DNA of 64,000 nt, taken from contig JAHHHT010000011.1 of NCBI GenBank assembly GCA_019359235.1, forward strand, positions 1-64,000. Direction: 5' to 3'. Position numbers and translations under genes: made by a program. Position 1 is the first letter of the stretch; each line of letters starts with the position of its first letter. The DNA comes from Oscillatoria princeps RMCB-10. GTDB lineage: Bacteria; Cyanobacteriota; Cyanobacteriia; Cyanobacteriales; Oscillatoriaceae. The notes under the pieces were generated by a model. The model saw only the letters and a list, made by a program, of their open reading frames with translations. It was not told the origin of the DNA and did not search any database. Of the stretch, positions 39,501-48,139 are shown piece by piece.

Positions 39501-40015
39501 GTGTTTTGCTGCAAACCCTTTCCGGGCATAAGGCTGCGGTCTATAGCGTCAGTTTCTCACCGGACGGTAAAATGATGGCAACCGCTAGTGAAGACAAGAC
39601 CGTCCTACTCTGGCGCTTTGACGAAAACAGCCGGTCTTACACCCACTACAAAACTCTCACGGGGCATCACAGTCCTGTCTGGCAGGTGAGTTTTAGCCCG
39701 GACGGTAAAACCATTGCCACAGCCAGTAATGACAGAACTGTCAAACTCTGGCGCAATGATGGCACCGAGCTGGCGACTCTGCGAGGCCATACCGGTGAGG
39801 CGACCGGCGCAGTTTTCAGCCCCGACGGCAAAACGATTGTTTCTGCCGGTGCTGACAAAACTGCGATTCTGTGGAATTTGCCGCATCTCGATCAGCGACT
39901 CCTCGACGATTTACTGGTGCGCGGCTGCGATTGGCTCGCCGACTTCTTGAAGAATAACCCCTCTGTCTCACCGACCGACCGCCACCTCTGTGATGGTACT
40001 GGCACTCAGAAGTAG
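36539..40015 (+). CDS. AAA-like ATPase - membrane segment - 14-blade WD40 protein (second)
   Basis: 1158 residues. AAA_35-type domain (1-370) with [21 protein letters not shown]-loop [10 protein letters not shown] and Walker [12 protein letters not shown]. The variable linker before [11 protein letters not shown] contains an AATCCAAAAT-type repeat read in frame (about 37328-37363). Membrane segment at about 442-465 ([21 protein letters not shown]). WD40 part, about 538-1114, has 14 blades (two seven-blade propellers), each with FSPDGK...TA..D.TVKLW. The link between blades 1 and 2 contains a palindromic repeat at 38291-38313 translated as VGQASRLSV. The C-terminus [20 protein letters not shown] resembles that of the gene at 22058. 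Blades are much less homogenised than in the 17-blade protein. Likely a membrane-tethered ATP-dependent sensor; partner unknown. Confidence 0.9.
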   Translation: MNPEPYSVYQVGGSLPADSPTYVKRQADENLYNGLKAGDFCYVLNCRQMGKSSLRVHTMQQLQAEGIACAAIDLTAIGSQELTIEQWYAGIVRTSVSHFNLADKINLRAWWKERDHLSPVQRLDEFIESVLLGSLSQNIIIFIDEIDSVISLSFPTDDFFAWIRACYNKRADSPEYNRLSFVLLGVATPSDLIADKSRTPFNIGRAIQLTGFAMPAALPLAQGFYENADNPENLLAEILNWTSGQPFLTQKVCKLVLQQTAENSQSKIPNPKSQIDGLVRERVIENWEAQDEPEHLKTVRHRLLRNEQKAGRLLGLYQQILQQGSVPADDSPEHMELRLSGLVVREAGELRVANRIYREVFNLNWVEKELASLRPYSAYLNAWLASNCQDSSRLLRGQALQDALGWAVSKSLSNQDYQFLGASLELDKREAQLASQERLNRFLKWALAGAAAAVLILAVSTVFAVRSAQQAKTNEIKAISTSSEALFASNQEFEALIEAIRAGTALKQADWAKASPQTRAKVVSALLQAVYWIKERNRLEGHSSFVWAASFSPDGKTIVSASADGTVKLWNLDGSLALSLTHGAVGQASRLSVRDVSFSPDGKMIATAGEDSTVKLWNSDGQLLRTLSGHTDGLWGVSFSPDGKLLASASDDRTVKLWKTDGELLRTFPKQSAFLSRVSFSPDGKTIATAGGDKTVKLWELDGSLIKTLKGHSAEVCSVSFSPDGKMIASASFDKTVKLWKLDGTPLKTLSGHRDVVWSVSFSPHGEIASASSDSTVKLWLPDGSPLKTLYGHTARVYDVSFSRLGKMMASASEDKSVKLWQLDSRLLRTLRGHGDAVKAAAFSPDGETIATASGDKSVRLWRRDGSLIKTLNGHTGVVRGVSFSPDGRTIATASWDGTVKLWSKDGQLLRTLRGHSDGVSAVAFSPDGETIASASLDKTVKLWSSEGVLLQTFSGHTDQVYGVSFSPDGEIASASWDKTVKLWRRDGVLLQTLSGHKAAVYSVSFSPDGKMMATASEDKTVLLWRFDENSRSYTHYKTLTGHHSPVWQVSFSPDGKTIATASNDRTVKLWRNDGTELATLRGHTGEATGAVFSPDGKTIVSAGADKTAILWNLPHLDQRLLDDLLVRGCDWLADFLKNNPSVSPTDRHLCDGTGTQK

Positions 40016-40603
40016 GGGCGCAAACAAGATGATTTCCCTAACTTACGTTTGATTGCTTTTTCTAATTTTCAGCCGCAACTGCCGGCAATAAAGCGCTGTA
40101 AATCATCCGCACTCGTTTAAAAAATTTATAATAATCCGGAATTTTGAGTGCGTGTTGGGCGGGGCCGGCCCTTGAGGGGTGAGTTTTTGCCAGAGTGACG
40201 CCGGTGCCCCATGCCCCATGCCCCATGCCCCATGCCCCATGCCCCATGCCCATTACCCTATGGCGTCAACTTTGGTAACAAACTCTAGTCGGAGCGGGTC
40301 AAATCTGGTAAAAATGAAATGGTGGGTATCCGGGTTCCTACTGAGGCCACCCGTAAATCTGATGGCTTGTTACTGGAGTGGGACTGAGCGAGGCGAGTTG
40401 GAACTTCTAGCGCGAGGCTGGCGACACCTTTCATGCGTGCCGAGTAAAGTATTGCCAATTTGGCACCTTTAAGGCCACTTTCAATGGTAAGATTATAATA
40501 AATATGCCGGCCAAAAACCTTCCCACCATCAGGTCGCTCCGTGTCACCGCACGCTAGAAATGAAAGGATGAGTTACTCTTAAGAAGTTTTTCAAGGAGTT
40601 GAT
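40016..40603. other. Intergenic region with CCCCATG heptamers
   Basis: 588 bases without a supported gene. A run of six GCCCCAT units lies at about 40205-40248. Short frames through it are repeat-driven. Confidence 0.6.
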
Positions 40604-41152
40604 ATGATCCAAGTTAAAAGAGAGGAGACGGTTACTGCTATGGCAGACAATTCCACACCGGCAAACATTTCCGACGAGATTACCTTAACCCTGCTTCACC
40701 CAACTCAAGGAACCCCCATCAAGAGTTGGGCCTTTAAAAAGGTATCCTTGATTCGTATTGGTCGGGCACCCGATAACGAGCTAGTGCTGGAAAGTCCTGT
40801 AGTCTCGCGCCACCATGCAGAATTGCAATATATGGGCTCCCACTGGGAGGTGTCCAGCCTGGGCACAAACGGCACTTTTGTAGACAACAAGCAAGTCACC
40901 AAAGAGCGCGTTGCAGATGGGGTTGTGGTTCGTCTAGCCTTCTCCGGACCCCAGCTGGAATGTCGCATCTGCGCCGAGCCCTTGCCAGGAACGGAGTGCA
41001 CAACGGTAGAAGCGCCGAGAACCCTGCCGGATCTCAGCATAGATCACCACAAAAAAGAGCGCGAAGTCGCCGAGGTGATCTCTTCCGATTACTTCCAGAC
41101 TTTGCAAGCACAGGCGGAAAAACTCAGAAATGAGAAGAAATCAGAGGAATAA
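40604..41152 (+). CDS. FHA-domain protein
   Basis: 182 residues. The ATG at 40604 has AGGAG at 40593-40597; a second ATG at 40640 (MADNSTPANIS) is possible but less well placed. The forkhead-associated fold covers about 30-125 with the phosphothreonine-binding signature IRIGRAPDNELVL, VSRHHAEL and SSLGTNGTFVDN: the Arg, Ser, His and Asn that contact the phosphopeptide are all there. A short acidic/basic helical tail (YFQTLQAQAEKLRNEKKSEE) follows. It would bind a Thr-phosphorylated partner. The nearest kinase in the window is the one fused to TIR and AAA at 19171, so a kinase-reader link is possible but unproven. It lies just past the AAA-like gene block on the same strand. Confidence 0.9.
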   Translation: MIQVKREETVTAMADNSTPANISDEITLTLLHPTQGTPIKSWAFKKVSLIRIGRAPDNELVLESPVVSRHHAELQYMGSHWEVSSLGTNGTFVDNKQVTKERVADGVVVRLAFSGPQLECRICAEPLPGTECTTVEAPRTLPDLSIDHHKKEREVAEVISSDYFQTLQAQAEKLRNEKKSEE

Positions 41153-41291
41153 AATTCACCTGTAATCATTTCCGGAATTAGGCAGCCAGACGGAGGCGCA
41201 AGTGTGAGGCGCGGTTTGGATTCGCACGAGCGCCCTCAAGCAGAACCAAAAGCCGCTCTCGTGCGGTATCCGCGATCGTATTGGCAAGACT

Positions 41292-41506
41292 TCTCGCTGA
41301 CGAACACCTCTACCAGGGGTTAAAAGCCGGCGAGTTCTGCTGTGTCCTAAACTGCCGGCAGATCGTTTGAACCGCTCCTGAGCCAAGGACGCCAAGAAAG
41401 AGAGGCGGCGGCGTCATACGACTGCGGGGCTGCGAGTGGCTGAAATATTACTAGGCCCCCCATCCGCAAGCGCTTGTAGAATTGCCGGTGTGCCAAAACC
41501 GGCCAT
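41292..41506 (+). pseudogene. Remnant of an AAA-like/WD40 gene: N-terminal and WD40 tail pieces
   Basis: Two pieces of the local AAA_35 class are joined here. At 41292-41370, LADEHLYQGLKAGEFCCVLNCRQI matches the P-loop lead-in of the neighbours ([23 protein letters not shown]) but breaks before GKSS. At 41420-41506, RLRGCEWLKYY, a stop, then HPQALVELPVCQ matches the end of the 17-blade protein's WD40 part ([23 protein letters not shown]). An ACGCCAAG-type repeat sits between the pieces in place of the missing ATPase core and blades. A TPR tail piece follows at 42160-42285. Confidence 0.75.
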
Positions 41507-41769
41507 AATTCCTTTCTATCCCCGATTGGGATGAGACTGTTGGCTCATTGATGTGGGGTCTTAATAATGAACCGCTCCTGAGGCAAGTACGCCAAGAAGG
41601 AAGAGGACATAGAAAGAAGGATGGAAAAATTAATTGCGGGCAATTGAGCGGAGCTGGATATCAGAGGCGCGCACGCTAGAATGCAGGGCCTCGCGCTTCA
41701 CTGAAAAGCCAATAGCATCTTGGGATTCACACAAACGAACCGGGCACTTTATATATATAGGACTTAGGC

Positions 41770-41838
41770 AGAAACCGGGTTTCTGAACCAGAAGTCAAGA
41801 CTATCAGCCCTCGTTCCAGAACCAGAAACCCGGTTTCT
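41770..41838. repeat. AGAAACCGGGTTTCT inverted pair
   Basis: AGAAACCGGGTTTCT at 41770-41784 and AGAAACCCGGTTTCT at 41824-41838, with a 39-bp loop. Member of the dispersed palindrome family seen at 2164, 6497 and 62470. Confidence 0.75.
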
Positions 41839-42159
41839 TTCATAGTTGTGCGCAAGTCCCGATATATTAAGAACACATTCCCAAACAGGGGCTGTATTCG
41901 ACCCGGGCGTAAAAACCGCTATAATAGTTTAATCTCAGGATGAGGGGCAAAACGCAACCGCAAGCAAAACGAACAACTCGCACCTCGCCCTCCGCACCGG
42001 CCAAAATTCCAGTCCTGACAGCAGCCATCATTGCCTGTGCCGGCACAGCCCTGACTGGCGTTAACAGCGCCGGTGCCTTCCTCCAGCCAACCCCCCACCC
42101 ACAGCTCACCGCGCGGCGACAGCCGGTGTCCCAACTGGTGGGAGAGGGAGAAAAGCTGG

Positions 42160-42285
42160 CTCTTGAGCGGCGAAGTCAAGCGAGCCCTCGCCGCTGACGC
42201 CGAAGCCCAGACCCTGAGTTCCTTGGTGGACATTCCTGCCGGCTCGTGGAACACCCTCTGCAGGTTCGGAAGCCTCTGGGGCTAG
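42160..42285 (+). pseudogene. Remnant of the TPR tail of the same AAA/WD40/TPR class
   Basis: The frame ending at 42285 reads GEVKRALAADAEAQTLSSLV then IPAGSWNTLCRFGSLWG, aligning with [20 protein letters not shown] and [17 protein letters not shown] near the end of the protein at 25791. It ends early at a stop after FGSLWG. Together with the pieces at 41292-41506 it marks the corpse of a seventh gene of this class. Confidence 0.6.
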
Positions 42286-42324
42286 GGGAGCCGGGATTTG
42301 GGGATTAGGGGATTGAGGAGCAGC

Positions 42325-42346
42325 AGGGTGGGCTGCAGCCCACCCT
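42325..42346. terminator. Perfect 22-bp palindrome behind apcD
   Basis: AGGGTGGGCTGCAGCCCACC plus CT is a perfect inverted repeat, 36 bases past the apcD stop codon. It could end apcD transcription, though no T-run follows. The motif also looks like a common cyanobacterial dispersed palindrome. Confidence 0.5.
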
Positions 42347-42382
42347 ACTGAAAGTTATGCAGTACAATCGATACTGCAGAGC

Positions 42383-42868
42383 CTACGACATGGCCTGAAC
42401 CATATAGTCAAAGTAAGGAGCGGCCTCAGCGGCGTCCGAGTCGCTCAGCAGTGCAAGGGTTGCCTCTTTCAAACAGCGGATGGCTTCCACCATACCGGGC
42501 AAAGGTACGCCCAGGGAGTTGTACATCTCCCGCGCCCCAATCAGACCAATGGTTTCAATGGGTTCTTTGTCACCGGCAAGCACGCCATAGGTCGCCAGAC
42601 GCAAGTACCAGCCGTAGTCCCGCAAGCACTGCGCCCGCTGGCGCTGGCCATAGGCATTGCCGCCCGGTTGAATAAAGTCAGGGCGTTTCTGCCACAGCCT
42701 TTTGCTGGCTTCGTCCACAATTTTTTTCTCATTTTCAGCCAGGGTGCTGGCAATGCGCACCCGCTGCTCGCCGGTCTTAAAGAAATCTGCCATGCCCTTG
42801 AACTCACCGCTGCTGGGATATCGCAGCTCGTCGTCCGCTTTGAGAATAACTTGGCTAACTACGCTCAT
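42383..42868 (-). CDS. apcD: Allophycocyanin alpha-B subunit
   Basis: 161 residues from ATG 42868 ([20 protein letters not shown]). A phycobiliprotein of the globin-like fold: the chromophore cysteine lies in [22 protein letters not shown] (about residue 81), and the length is right for an allophycocyanin subunit. ELRYPS.GE, RTRIA-like [16 protein letters not shown] and [22 protein letters not shown] distinguish ApcD from ApcA (which has ARYLSPGEL and YKSLGTP). ApcD is a low-copy terminal emitter in the phycobilisome core that passes energy mainly to photosystem I or II. As usual it is not in the apcABC operon. It is divergent from rlmD, with about 200 bp of repeat-rich DNA between. Confidence 0.93.
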   Translation of the reverse strand: MSVVSQVILKADDELRYPSSGEFKGMADFFKTGEQRVRIASTLAENEKKIVDEASKRLWQKRPDFIQPGGNAYGQRQRAQCLRDYGWYLRLATYGVLAGDKEPIETIGLIGAREMYNSLGVPLPGMVEAIRCLKEATLALLSDSDAAEAAPYFDYMVQAMS

Positions 42869-42949
42869 GGTTATCGTAATGGTCTTTTGCAGAACATTAA
42901 GTAGTTTAACGATTCTGAGCGACACAAAGAAAGGGATGTCGTGGGGAAT

Positions 42950-43035
42950 GGGGAAGGGAAAATGGGGGCCGGGATTTGGGGATTTGGAGATTAAGAATTA
43001 TTAATCCCCCAATCCCCCAATCCCGGCTCCTGGCC
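42950..43035. repeat. GGGATTTGGGG / CCCCCAATCCC inverted repeat between apcD and rlmD
   Basis: GGGCCGGGATTTGGGGATTT on the left and CCCCCAATCCCCCAATCCCGGC on the right of an A/T-rich centre. Part of the short tandem/inverted repeat background; it separates two divergent genes. Confidence 0.55.
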
Positions 43036-43074
43036 ATCACTCCCCCACACTCAATTATCAATTGGCAATGGACA

Positions 43075-44454
43075 ATGGAAAAGGGACAGCAGACAGTTGA
43101 AAATCGCTGGCAGCAGGGCCAGCTGGTTGAGGTGGCGATCACAGATTTAAGTGACACCGGCCAGGGTGTGGGCCGGTTTGAGGGGCGTGCCGTGTTTGTG
43201 CCGGATACGGTTCCGGGCGACCGGCTGATTGTCCGGCTGGTGGGAGTCAAACCGCAGTACGCCCAAGGCAAGCCGCACCAGCTGCAGGAACCTTCCCCCC
43301 ACCGGGTTCGCCCCAGCTGCATTGTGGCGGACAAGTGCGGCGGGTGTCAGTGGCAGCATGTGGACTACCAGTACCAGCTGGAAGCGAAGCGCAATCAGGT
43401 TATCCAAGCGCTGCAGCGGATTGGGGGATTCGAGTCGCCGCCGGTGTTGCCGGTGCTGTCCGCAGGTTCGCCCTTGGGGTATCGCAACAAAGCCACCTAT
43501 CCGCTGGGTGCCTCCCCGGCTGGCGCTGTGCGAGCCGGCTACTATCAGAAAGGCAGCCACCAGCTGGTGAACCTCAACCAGTGTCCCGTACAAGACAGCC
43601 GGTTGAATCCCCTGCTAGCAGAAGTCAAGCAAGACATCCAGCAGTTGGGCTGGAAAATCTATGACGAACGCCGGCACCAGGGAGAAGTGCGCCACCTGTC
43701 GCTGCGCGCCGGTCGCCGCACCGGCGAGATGCTGCTCACCTTGGTGGTGAGAACAGGAAAACTGCCGGGAATCGAAGCTATGGCGGGGGAGTGGCTGAAG
43801 CGCTATCCCCAGCTTGCCGGTGTCTGCCTCAACCTCAACCCAGCCAAAGGGAATGCTATTTTTGGGGAAGAAACCCGCTGCGTTGCCGGTCGCCCCTACC
43901 TGCGCGAGGAGTTTGCCGGTTTGCAGTTCCAACTGCGGGCGGACACTTTTTTCCAGGTAAACACAGAGGCAGCTGAGGCGCTGTTGGGGGTAATTATAGA
44001 ACAGCTCAACTTGCAAGCCAGCGAAGTATTGCTCGACGCCTACTGCGGCATTGGCACCTTTACCCTGCCCTTGGCCAAGCGGGTGCGGCAAGCCACCGGC
44101 TTAGAAGTGCAGCCGGCAGCTGTTGAGCAAGCCAAGCTGAACGCTCAGCTAAATAACTTGACAAACGTAACATTTCATGCTGGAAAGGTTGAGAAATTGC
44201 TGCCGCACTTAGGTGTGACGCCGGATATTGCCCTCATCGATCCGCCGCGCAAAGGTTGCGATCCAGCCGTTTTGCAAACCCTGCTGCAAATCCAACCCAA
44301 CCGCATCGTCTGCATCAGCTGCAAACCGGCAACCCTCGCCCGCGACTTGAAAATTCTCTGTCAAGACGGCAACTACCGGCTCACCCTCGTGCAACCGGCA
44401 GATTTCTTCCCCCAAACCTCCCACGTCGAGTGCGCCGCCTTCCTCGTGCGCTGA
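43075..44454 (+). CDS. rlmD: 23S rRNA (uracil-C5)-methyltransferase, RlmD/RlmCD type
   Basis: 459 residues from ATG 43075. The N-terminal TRAM domain (about 12-70: VAITDLSDTGQGVGRFEGRAVFVPDTVPGD) binds RNA. An iron-sulfur cluster is set by Cys82, Cys88, Cys91 (CIVADKCGGC) and Cys170. The SAM-dependent fold follows: LLDAYCGIGTFTLPLAKRV, LIDPPRKGCDP, and catalytic Cys416 in CISCKPATLARDL. The product adds a methyl group to C5 of uridine in 23S rRNA (U1939 and/or U747 in other bacteria; the exact target is not decided here). The frame is open upstream to 42976, but that part is repeat DNA. It is the upstream neighbour of the TPR-like gene on the same strand. Confidence 0.9.
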   Translation: MEKGQQTVENRWQQGQLVEVAITDLSDTGQGVGRFEGRAVFVPDTVPGDRLIVRLVGVKPQYAQGKPHQLQEPSPHRVRPSCIVADKCGGCQWQHVDYQYQLEAKRNQVIQALQRIGGFESPPVLPVLSAGSPLGYRNKATYPLGASPAGAVRAGYYQKGSHQLVNLNQCPVQDSRLNPLLAEVKQDIQQLGWKIYDERRHQGEVRHLSLRAGRRTGEMLLTLVVRTGKLPGIEAMAGEWLKRYPQLAGVCLNLNPAKGNAIFGEETRCVAGRPYLREEFAGLQFQLRADTFFQVNTEAAEALLGVIIEQLNLQASEVLLDAYCGIGTFTLPLAKRVRQATGLEVQPAAVEQAKLNAQLNNLTNVTFHAGKVEKLLPHLGVTPDIALIDPPRKGCDPAVLQTLLQIQPNRIVCISCKPATLARDLKILCQDGNYRLTLVQPADFFPQTSHVECAAFLVR

Positions 44455-44602
44455 ACACGCCCGCGAGTGCGTGTTCAGCGCATCTGACTCTTCCACTCTT
44501 CTTGGCGCTCTAAGAAAGCGGGAAGCCGCTGGCGCGTCTAAGGCGTCTTGGCGGTTAATTATACCATTACAAGCTCAGCAGAGCCAGGAGAAACAGCAAT
44601 TC

Positions 44603-45292
44603 ATGGCACGCCAGAACAACCGGCATTCTAACCGAAAAGGCAATCGTTCCGAGAGCGAGAGCCCTCAGACAAACGCAGAGCTTGAAGCTGGGCTAGCAGC
44701 GCTGAAGCGGGGCGATTGGGCATCGGCGATCGGCTATCTAGAATATGTCTGCGACTTAGAACTGCACCAACCCACACTCTACAAGGCGCAGATGAATTTA
44801 GCGCTCGCCTACATCCGCAACAGCGAAATCCTGAAAGCCAAGCCGATCTGTCAAAACCTGGCGGAAAGCAACAATGCCAAAGTTAAGGAGTGGGCGGCTA
44901 GCACCCTAGCCGATTTGGCTGAGCGCTATCCTGACCTTTTTCCGGAGGCGCAGGAAGGGAAGGAATTTGTCTATTATGGCAAGCAGGTTGCCAAAGAGTA
45001 TAACACATTTTTCAAAAATACGTTTGAGTTGTTTTCGCCTATTTTCAGTGCCATTGGGGAGATTCCCTTGGTTAAGAAGTGGACAGCTGGCATGCGATCT
45101 GAGATAGACAAGCGCTATCCCAACAGAGCCGCTCACGCACAGAAGGCCAGACAAATGGCAGGTGAGGCTAGCACATTTTTGTGGGAAAAAGCTAGATTGC
45201 TGTGGCAGAATCTGACAAAAATTATCGAGCGGGTGTGGCCGAAGGTGGCGGTTTTGCTGGAGCAAAAGAAGCCCCCGAACAGAACGCAATAG
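44603..45292 (+). CDS. Conserved cyanobacterial TPR-like protein, unknown function
   Basis: 229 residues from ATG 44603, with AGGAG at 44586-44590. The upstream open frame (from 44471) is encoded by an ACGCCAAG-type repeat and is left out. After a polar basic start (MARQNNRHSNRKGNRSESES) there is a helical TPR-like part: LEAGLAALKRGDWASAIGYL, LYKAQMNLALAYIRN, EILKAKPICQNLAESNN. Then KVKEWAASTLADLAERYPDL and a region with FFKNTFELFSPIFSAIGEIPLVKKW. No signal peptide or catalytic motif. It follows rlmD by about 150 bp on the same strand. I do not know its function. Confidence 0.7.
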   Translation: MARQNNRHSNRKGNRSESESPQTNAELEAGLAALKRGDWASAIGYLEYVCDLELHQPTLYKAQMNLALAYIRNSEILKAKPICQNLAESNNAKVKEWAASTLADLAERYPDLFPEAQEGKEFVYYGKQVAKEYNTFFKNTFELFSPIFSAIGEIPLVKKWTAGMRSEIDKRYPNRAAHAQKARQMAGEASTFLWEKARLLWQNLTKIIERVWPKVAVLLEQKKPPNRTQ

Positions 45293-45432
45293 AAGCGAGC
45301 GATGCCTGAACCGCGCCACCAACAGATGGTATTCTGAAAGTGGCAAAATATAGCCACGGACAGCTCAGTAATGGACAAGGCCGGCACCCTGCGCTGACAA
45401 AGCCGCTTGCGGGCTGCGCACTTCCGCATATT

Positions 45433-45456
45433 GGGACAGGCTGTTCGGCCTGTCCC
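45433..45456. repeat. GGGACAGGC..GCCTGTCCC palindrome
   Basis: GGGACAGGC and GCCTGTCCC around TGTTCG. Related palindromes at 31281-31308 and inside a gene at 38291-38313. In the gap between two convergent genes it may act as a terminator. Confidence 0.6.
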
Positions 45457-45544
45457 TGCGAGCAAGTGCGGCATTTGCCGCAGTTATGGTTGCCGGTGGC
45501 AGCTTCATTGTCTCACCGGCATTGCCAGGGGTATTGCCCCAAGA

Positions 45545-45874
45545 TTATGGCCGGACGGCAACTTCTATCACCTTAATCGCATATCGCGCTACAGCCGCAT
45601 AACACGGCAGGGCTAGCAGTCCGACACCCACAGCGATTGCCAGCGCAGCTGGATTGAAACACAGCCACAGCCCCGCTACAGGAATGGCTAAGCTGACCGC
45701 CGAAACCGCTGCCATCACTGCCCGGTCGCCACGGCTTGACCCGCAATTCGCAAGAAATACGAGGAGCAAAACAACAATAAGCGCTGCCAGCAGCGCCAGA
45801 ATGTTGGACGCGAGCGCAAAAATAAATAACATGGCTGTTTGTTCCCCGTGTTGCTCTACCTTCATTTTAGGCAT
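45545..45874 (-). CDS. Small membrane protein, unknown function
   Basis: About 109 residues if started at ATG 45874 (MPKMKVEQHGEQTAMLF); ATG 45865 and 45832 are alternatives. Two or three hydrophobic segments: LFIFALASNILALLAALIVV, LLLVFLANC just behind it, then VMAAVSAVSLAIPVAGLWLC and AALAIAVGVGLLALPCYAAV. It ends with a short amphipathic IKVIEVAVRP. The longer upstream frame is coded by heptamer repeats (GHGAWGM) and is not real. It is convergent with the TPR-like gene. No family recognised; an inner-membrane location is the only safe inference. Confidence 0.6.
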   Translation of the reverse strand: MPKMKVEQHGEQTAMLFIFALASNILALLAALIVVLLLVFLANCGSSRGDRAVMAAVSAVSLAIPVAGLWLCFNPAALAIAVGVGLLALPCYAAVARYAIKVIEVAVRP

Positions 45875-46185
45875 TCGACTTTTGCCATAATGGGGCGGGA
45901 GGAGTGGGGTTTGCCCAACGCTCTGTATCCCTCTTCTATCTTGCCCGGGGTGAAAGCCCGATCTACCGTTGCCGGAAATGACGCAAAGAAAGTCAACTTG
46001 CCCCAAAAGCGCGTTGGCCCCACGCCCCATGCGCCATGCCCCATGCCCCATGCCCCATGCCCCATGCCCCATCCCCCACCCCCAATCACCGAGTAGAACT
46101 CTCTGGATAAATTTAGGGGGGTTTTCTCGACCGGCATTCTGGCGGCAGGTTTGCCACTATTGAGATGTAAGTGGAGGGTTACCTG
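45875..46185. other. Intergenic region with GCCCCAT heptamers
   Basis: 311 bases with a CCCCATG run at about 46022-46072. In-frame reading of this run gives spurious GHGAWGM or APCPMPH repeats. Confidence 0.65.
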
Positions 46186-46503
46186 ATGAGCTTCTCAATC
46201 CAATCGGTTTACAACTGGTATCGCAACACCCTGCGCAATCCCAAGTATCGCTGGTGGATTATTCTCGGTACGCTGGTATATTTACTCAGCCCATTTGACA
46301 TCGCCCCAGACTTTCTGCCGGCTGTCGGGCAAATTGACGATATCGCCATTGTGACGTTGCTGGTGGCCGAACTCTCCCAGATCGGGATCGAATACTTCAA
46401 GGCTCGCCAGGGTAAGAGTTCTGAGGTGGCTGCCGGTGCCGAAAATGATGGCTCCCATCCCGCTGACCAGACAGTTGAGGTAAAAGCATCTTCAGTTAAA
46501 TAG
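46186..46503 (+). CDS. YkvA/DUF1232 family membrane protein
   Basis: 105 residues from ATG 46186, with a GGAGGG ribosome site at 46173-46178; an in-frame GTG at 46171 is too close to that site. The DUF1232 core is WWIILGTLVYLLSPFDIAPDFLPAVGQIDDIAIVTLL (about 24-60), whose SPFDIAPDFLP and G.IDD motifs define the family. One or two membrane-associated helices, then a polar C-terminal tail. The function of the family is not established. It stands alone between repeat-rich gaps. Confidence 0.85.
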   Translation: MSFSIQSVYNWYRNTLRNPKYRWWIILGTLVYLLSPFDIAPDFLPAVGQIDDIAIVTLLVAELSQIGIEYFKARQGKSSEVAAGAENDGSHPADQTVEVKASSVK

Positions 46504-47080
46504 CCGCCCAACAGACTTCAAAGCCGGCAAGACGCCCAAGCCGGTCTTTCCGAGAAACCCGTTTTCCGAGGAGAAGACGGGTTTCTTTGTTGGATGTGGG
46601 TTGGGCTGTGGGGTGCGTTGCTGCAGGGTGCGCCGCACTCTACAGAGTAAAGGCAACGGGAGGTGTGGGGGGCGTGACGCACCCTTCTTTACTCCCCCCA
46701 ACGGGTTTAATAATCAACCGCCAAGACGCCAAGGACGCCAAGATGTGGGGTTCTTTGCGCGAGGTTGTATTACCGGCACCTGCTTTGTGGGGGCGCAACG
46801 CACCTGAGTGGATGGGGGCTGCGTTGCGCCAGCTTGTGTTCCCACCCCACTGTCCCTGTGTGGCGGCGCAACGCACCCTACTGGGAGAACTCAGCAAATT
46901 TTTTAAAAGGCTTGACATATCGCCGCTTTTAATATAATGTCCTGAGAGTGGAAATAAAAGAAAATGCCAATCAACTGGACACCAGCGATACTGTGCGGTC
47001 AAAATCGCTCGCCCGCAGGTGGTGCAGTTGTGGCAGAGAAGTATTGTGGCGCTGGGGCAGGGGCAAGGGGCGACGGGGCA
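46504..47080. other. Intergenic region, repeats only
   Basis: 577 bases. GAGAAACCCGTTTTC and GACGGGTTTCTTTG form a hairpin at about 46552-46590 behind the DUF1232 gene (possible terminator), followed by GTGCGTTGC/GCAACGCACC repeats and an ACGCCAAG-type repeat at about 46718-46745. No supported gene. Confidence 0.6.
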
Positions 47081-48139
47081 ATGAAGTTTAGCGAACTGGT
47101 ACAAAAACTGGAAAGTACAGCCAGTGGCAATAGCCTGACCTTCAACATCGCGGCAGATCCAGAAATTACTGGCTGCTCGCCGGTGGATGAGGCTGATGCC
47201 GGCACTCTCAGTTATATAGAAGGTGGGAAATTTGCGGCTTATCTGGCTGTGACTGGTGCCAGCGCTCTGATTCTGCCAAAGGATGAGCAATTGCAGGCGC
47301 AAGCAACCGGGCGCTCGATTGCCTGGATTGCCTCAGATGAGCCGCGATTGCTGTTTGCCCGCGCCATCGCCCTGTTCTACCAGCCGTTCCGACCGGCACC
47401 GGAAATCCACCCGACAGCGGTGATTCACCCGACAGCACAAATTGGCAAAAATGTCTGCATCGGCCCGCATGCTGCGATCGGTGCTGGGGTGAAGATTGGA
47501 GAAAATGCCTGCATTCACCCGAATGTGACGATTTACCCGGAGGCTGAAATTGGCGAGGGCACCGTTTTGCACGCCAACTGCACCATTCACGAACGCACCC
47601 GCACCGGTGCCGGTTGCGTGATTCACAGCGGCGCAGTCATTGGTGCGGAGGGGTTTGGCTTTGTGCCAACTAAGGCGGGCTGGTTCAAAATGGAGCAATC
47701 AGGCTGTGCGGTGCTCGAAGATGGCGTCGAAGTGGGCAGCAACAGCACGATTGACCGGCCCGCTGTCGGGGAAACCCGAATTGGGCGCAACACAAAACTT
47801 GACAATTTGGTGCATGTCGGTCACGGCTGCCAAATCGGCAGCAACTGCGCATTTGCGGCGCAGGTGGGGCTTGCCGGTGGGGTGAAAATTGGCAATAATG
47901 TGATTCTCGCCGGCCAGGTGGGGATTGCCAATCAGGCCAAAATTGGAGATGGCGCTATCGCCTCAGCGAAAGCCGGCATTCACAGCGATGTGCCGCCCGG
48001 AGAAATTGTCTCTGGCACCCCCGCCCTGCCGCACAAACAATTTTTGAAAGTCGCCGCTGCCTACAGTCGCCTCGGTGAAATGTATCAGTCTCTCAAACAA
48101 CTCCAGCGCCGGTTCAAAAATGAGCCCCCCGATTCCTGA
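47081..48139 (+). CDS. lpxD: UDP-3-O-acylglucosamine N-acyltransferase
   Basis: 352 residues from ATG 47081 (MKFSELVQKLESTASGNS); the upstream frame lacks the family start. An N-terminal uridine-binding part (about 1-105) is followed by a left-handed beta-helix of hexapeptide repeats (IHPTAVIHPTAQIGKNVCIGPHAAIGAGVKIG and onward, about 108-320). The family catalytic His is the one in LVHVGHGCQIGS (about 248). A C-terminal helix follows (YQSLKQLQRRFKN). It adds the N-linked acyl chain in lipid A synthesis, in the cytoplasm. The gene stands outside any lpx cluster here, which is common in cyanobacteria. Confidence 0.92.
   Translation: MKFSELVQKLESTASGNSLTFNIAADPEITGCSPVDEADAGTLSYIEGGKFAAYLAVTGASALILPKDEQLQAQATGRSIAWIASDEPRLLFARAIALFYQPFRPAPEIHPTAVIHPTAQIGKNVCIGPHAAIGAGVKIGENACIHPNVTIYPEAEIGEGTVLHANCTIHERTRTGAGCVIHSGAVIGAEGFGFVPTKAGWFKMEQSGCAVLEDGVEVGSNSTIDRPAVGETRIGRNTKLDNLVHVGHGCQIGSNCAFAAQVGLAGGVKIGNNVILAGQVGIANQAKIGDGAIASAKAGIHSDVPPGEIVSGTPALPHKQFLKVAAAYSRLGEMYQSLKQLQRRFKNEPPDS

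Noticed and set aside
41940-42197. Small plus-strand frame with a possible signal peptide (85 residues)
   Set aside because: It overlaps the TPR-tail remnant in another frame, lacks a ribosome site and has no known relative in memory.
45862-46163. GHGAWGM / APCPMPH repeat proteins
   Set aside because: They are translations of the CCCCATG heptamer run, seen in many intergenic gaps of this window.
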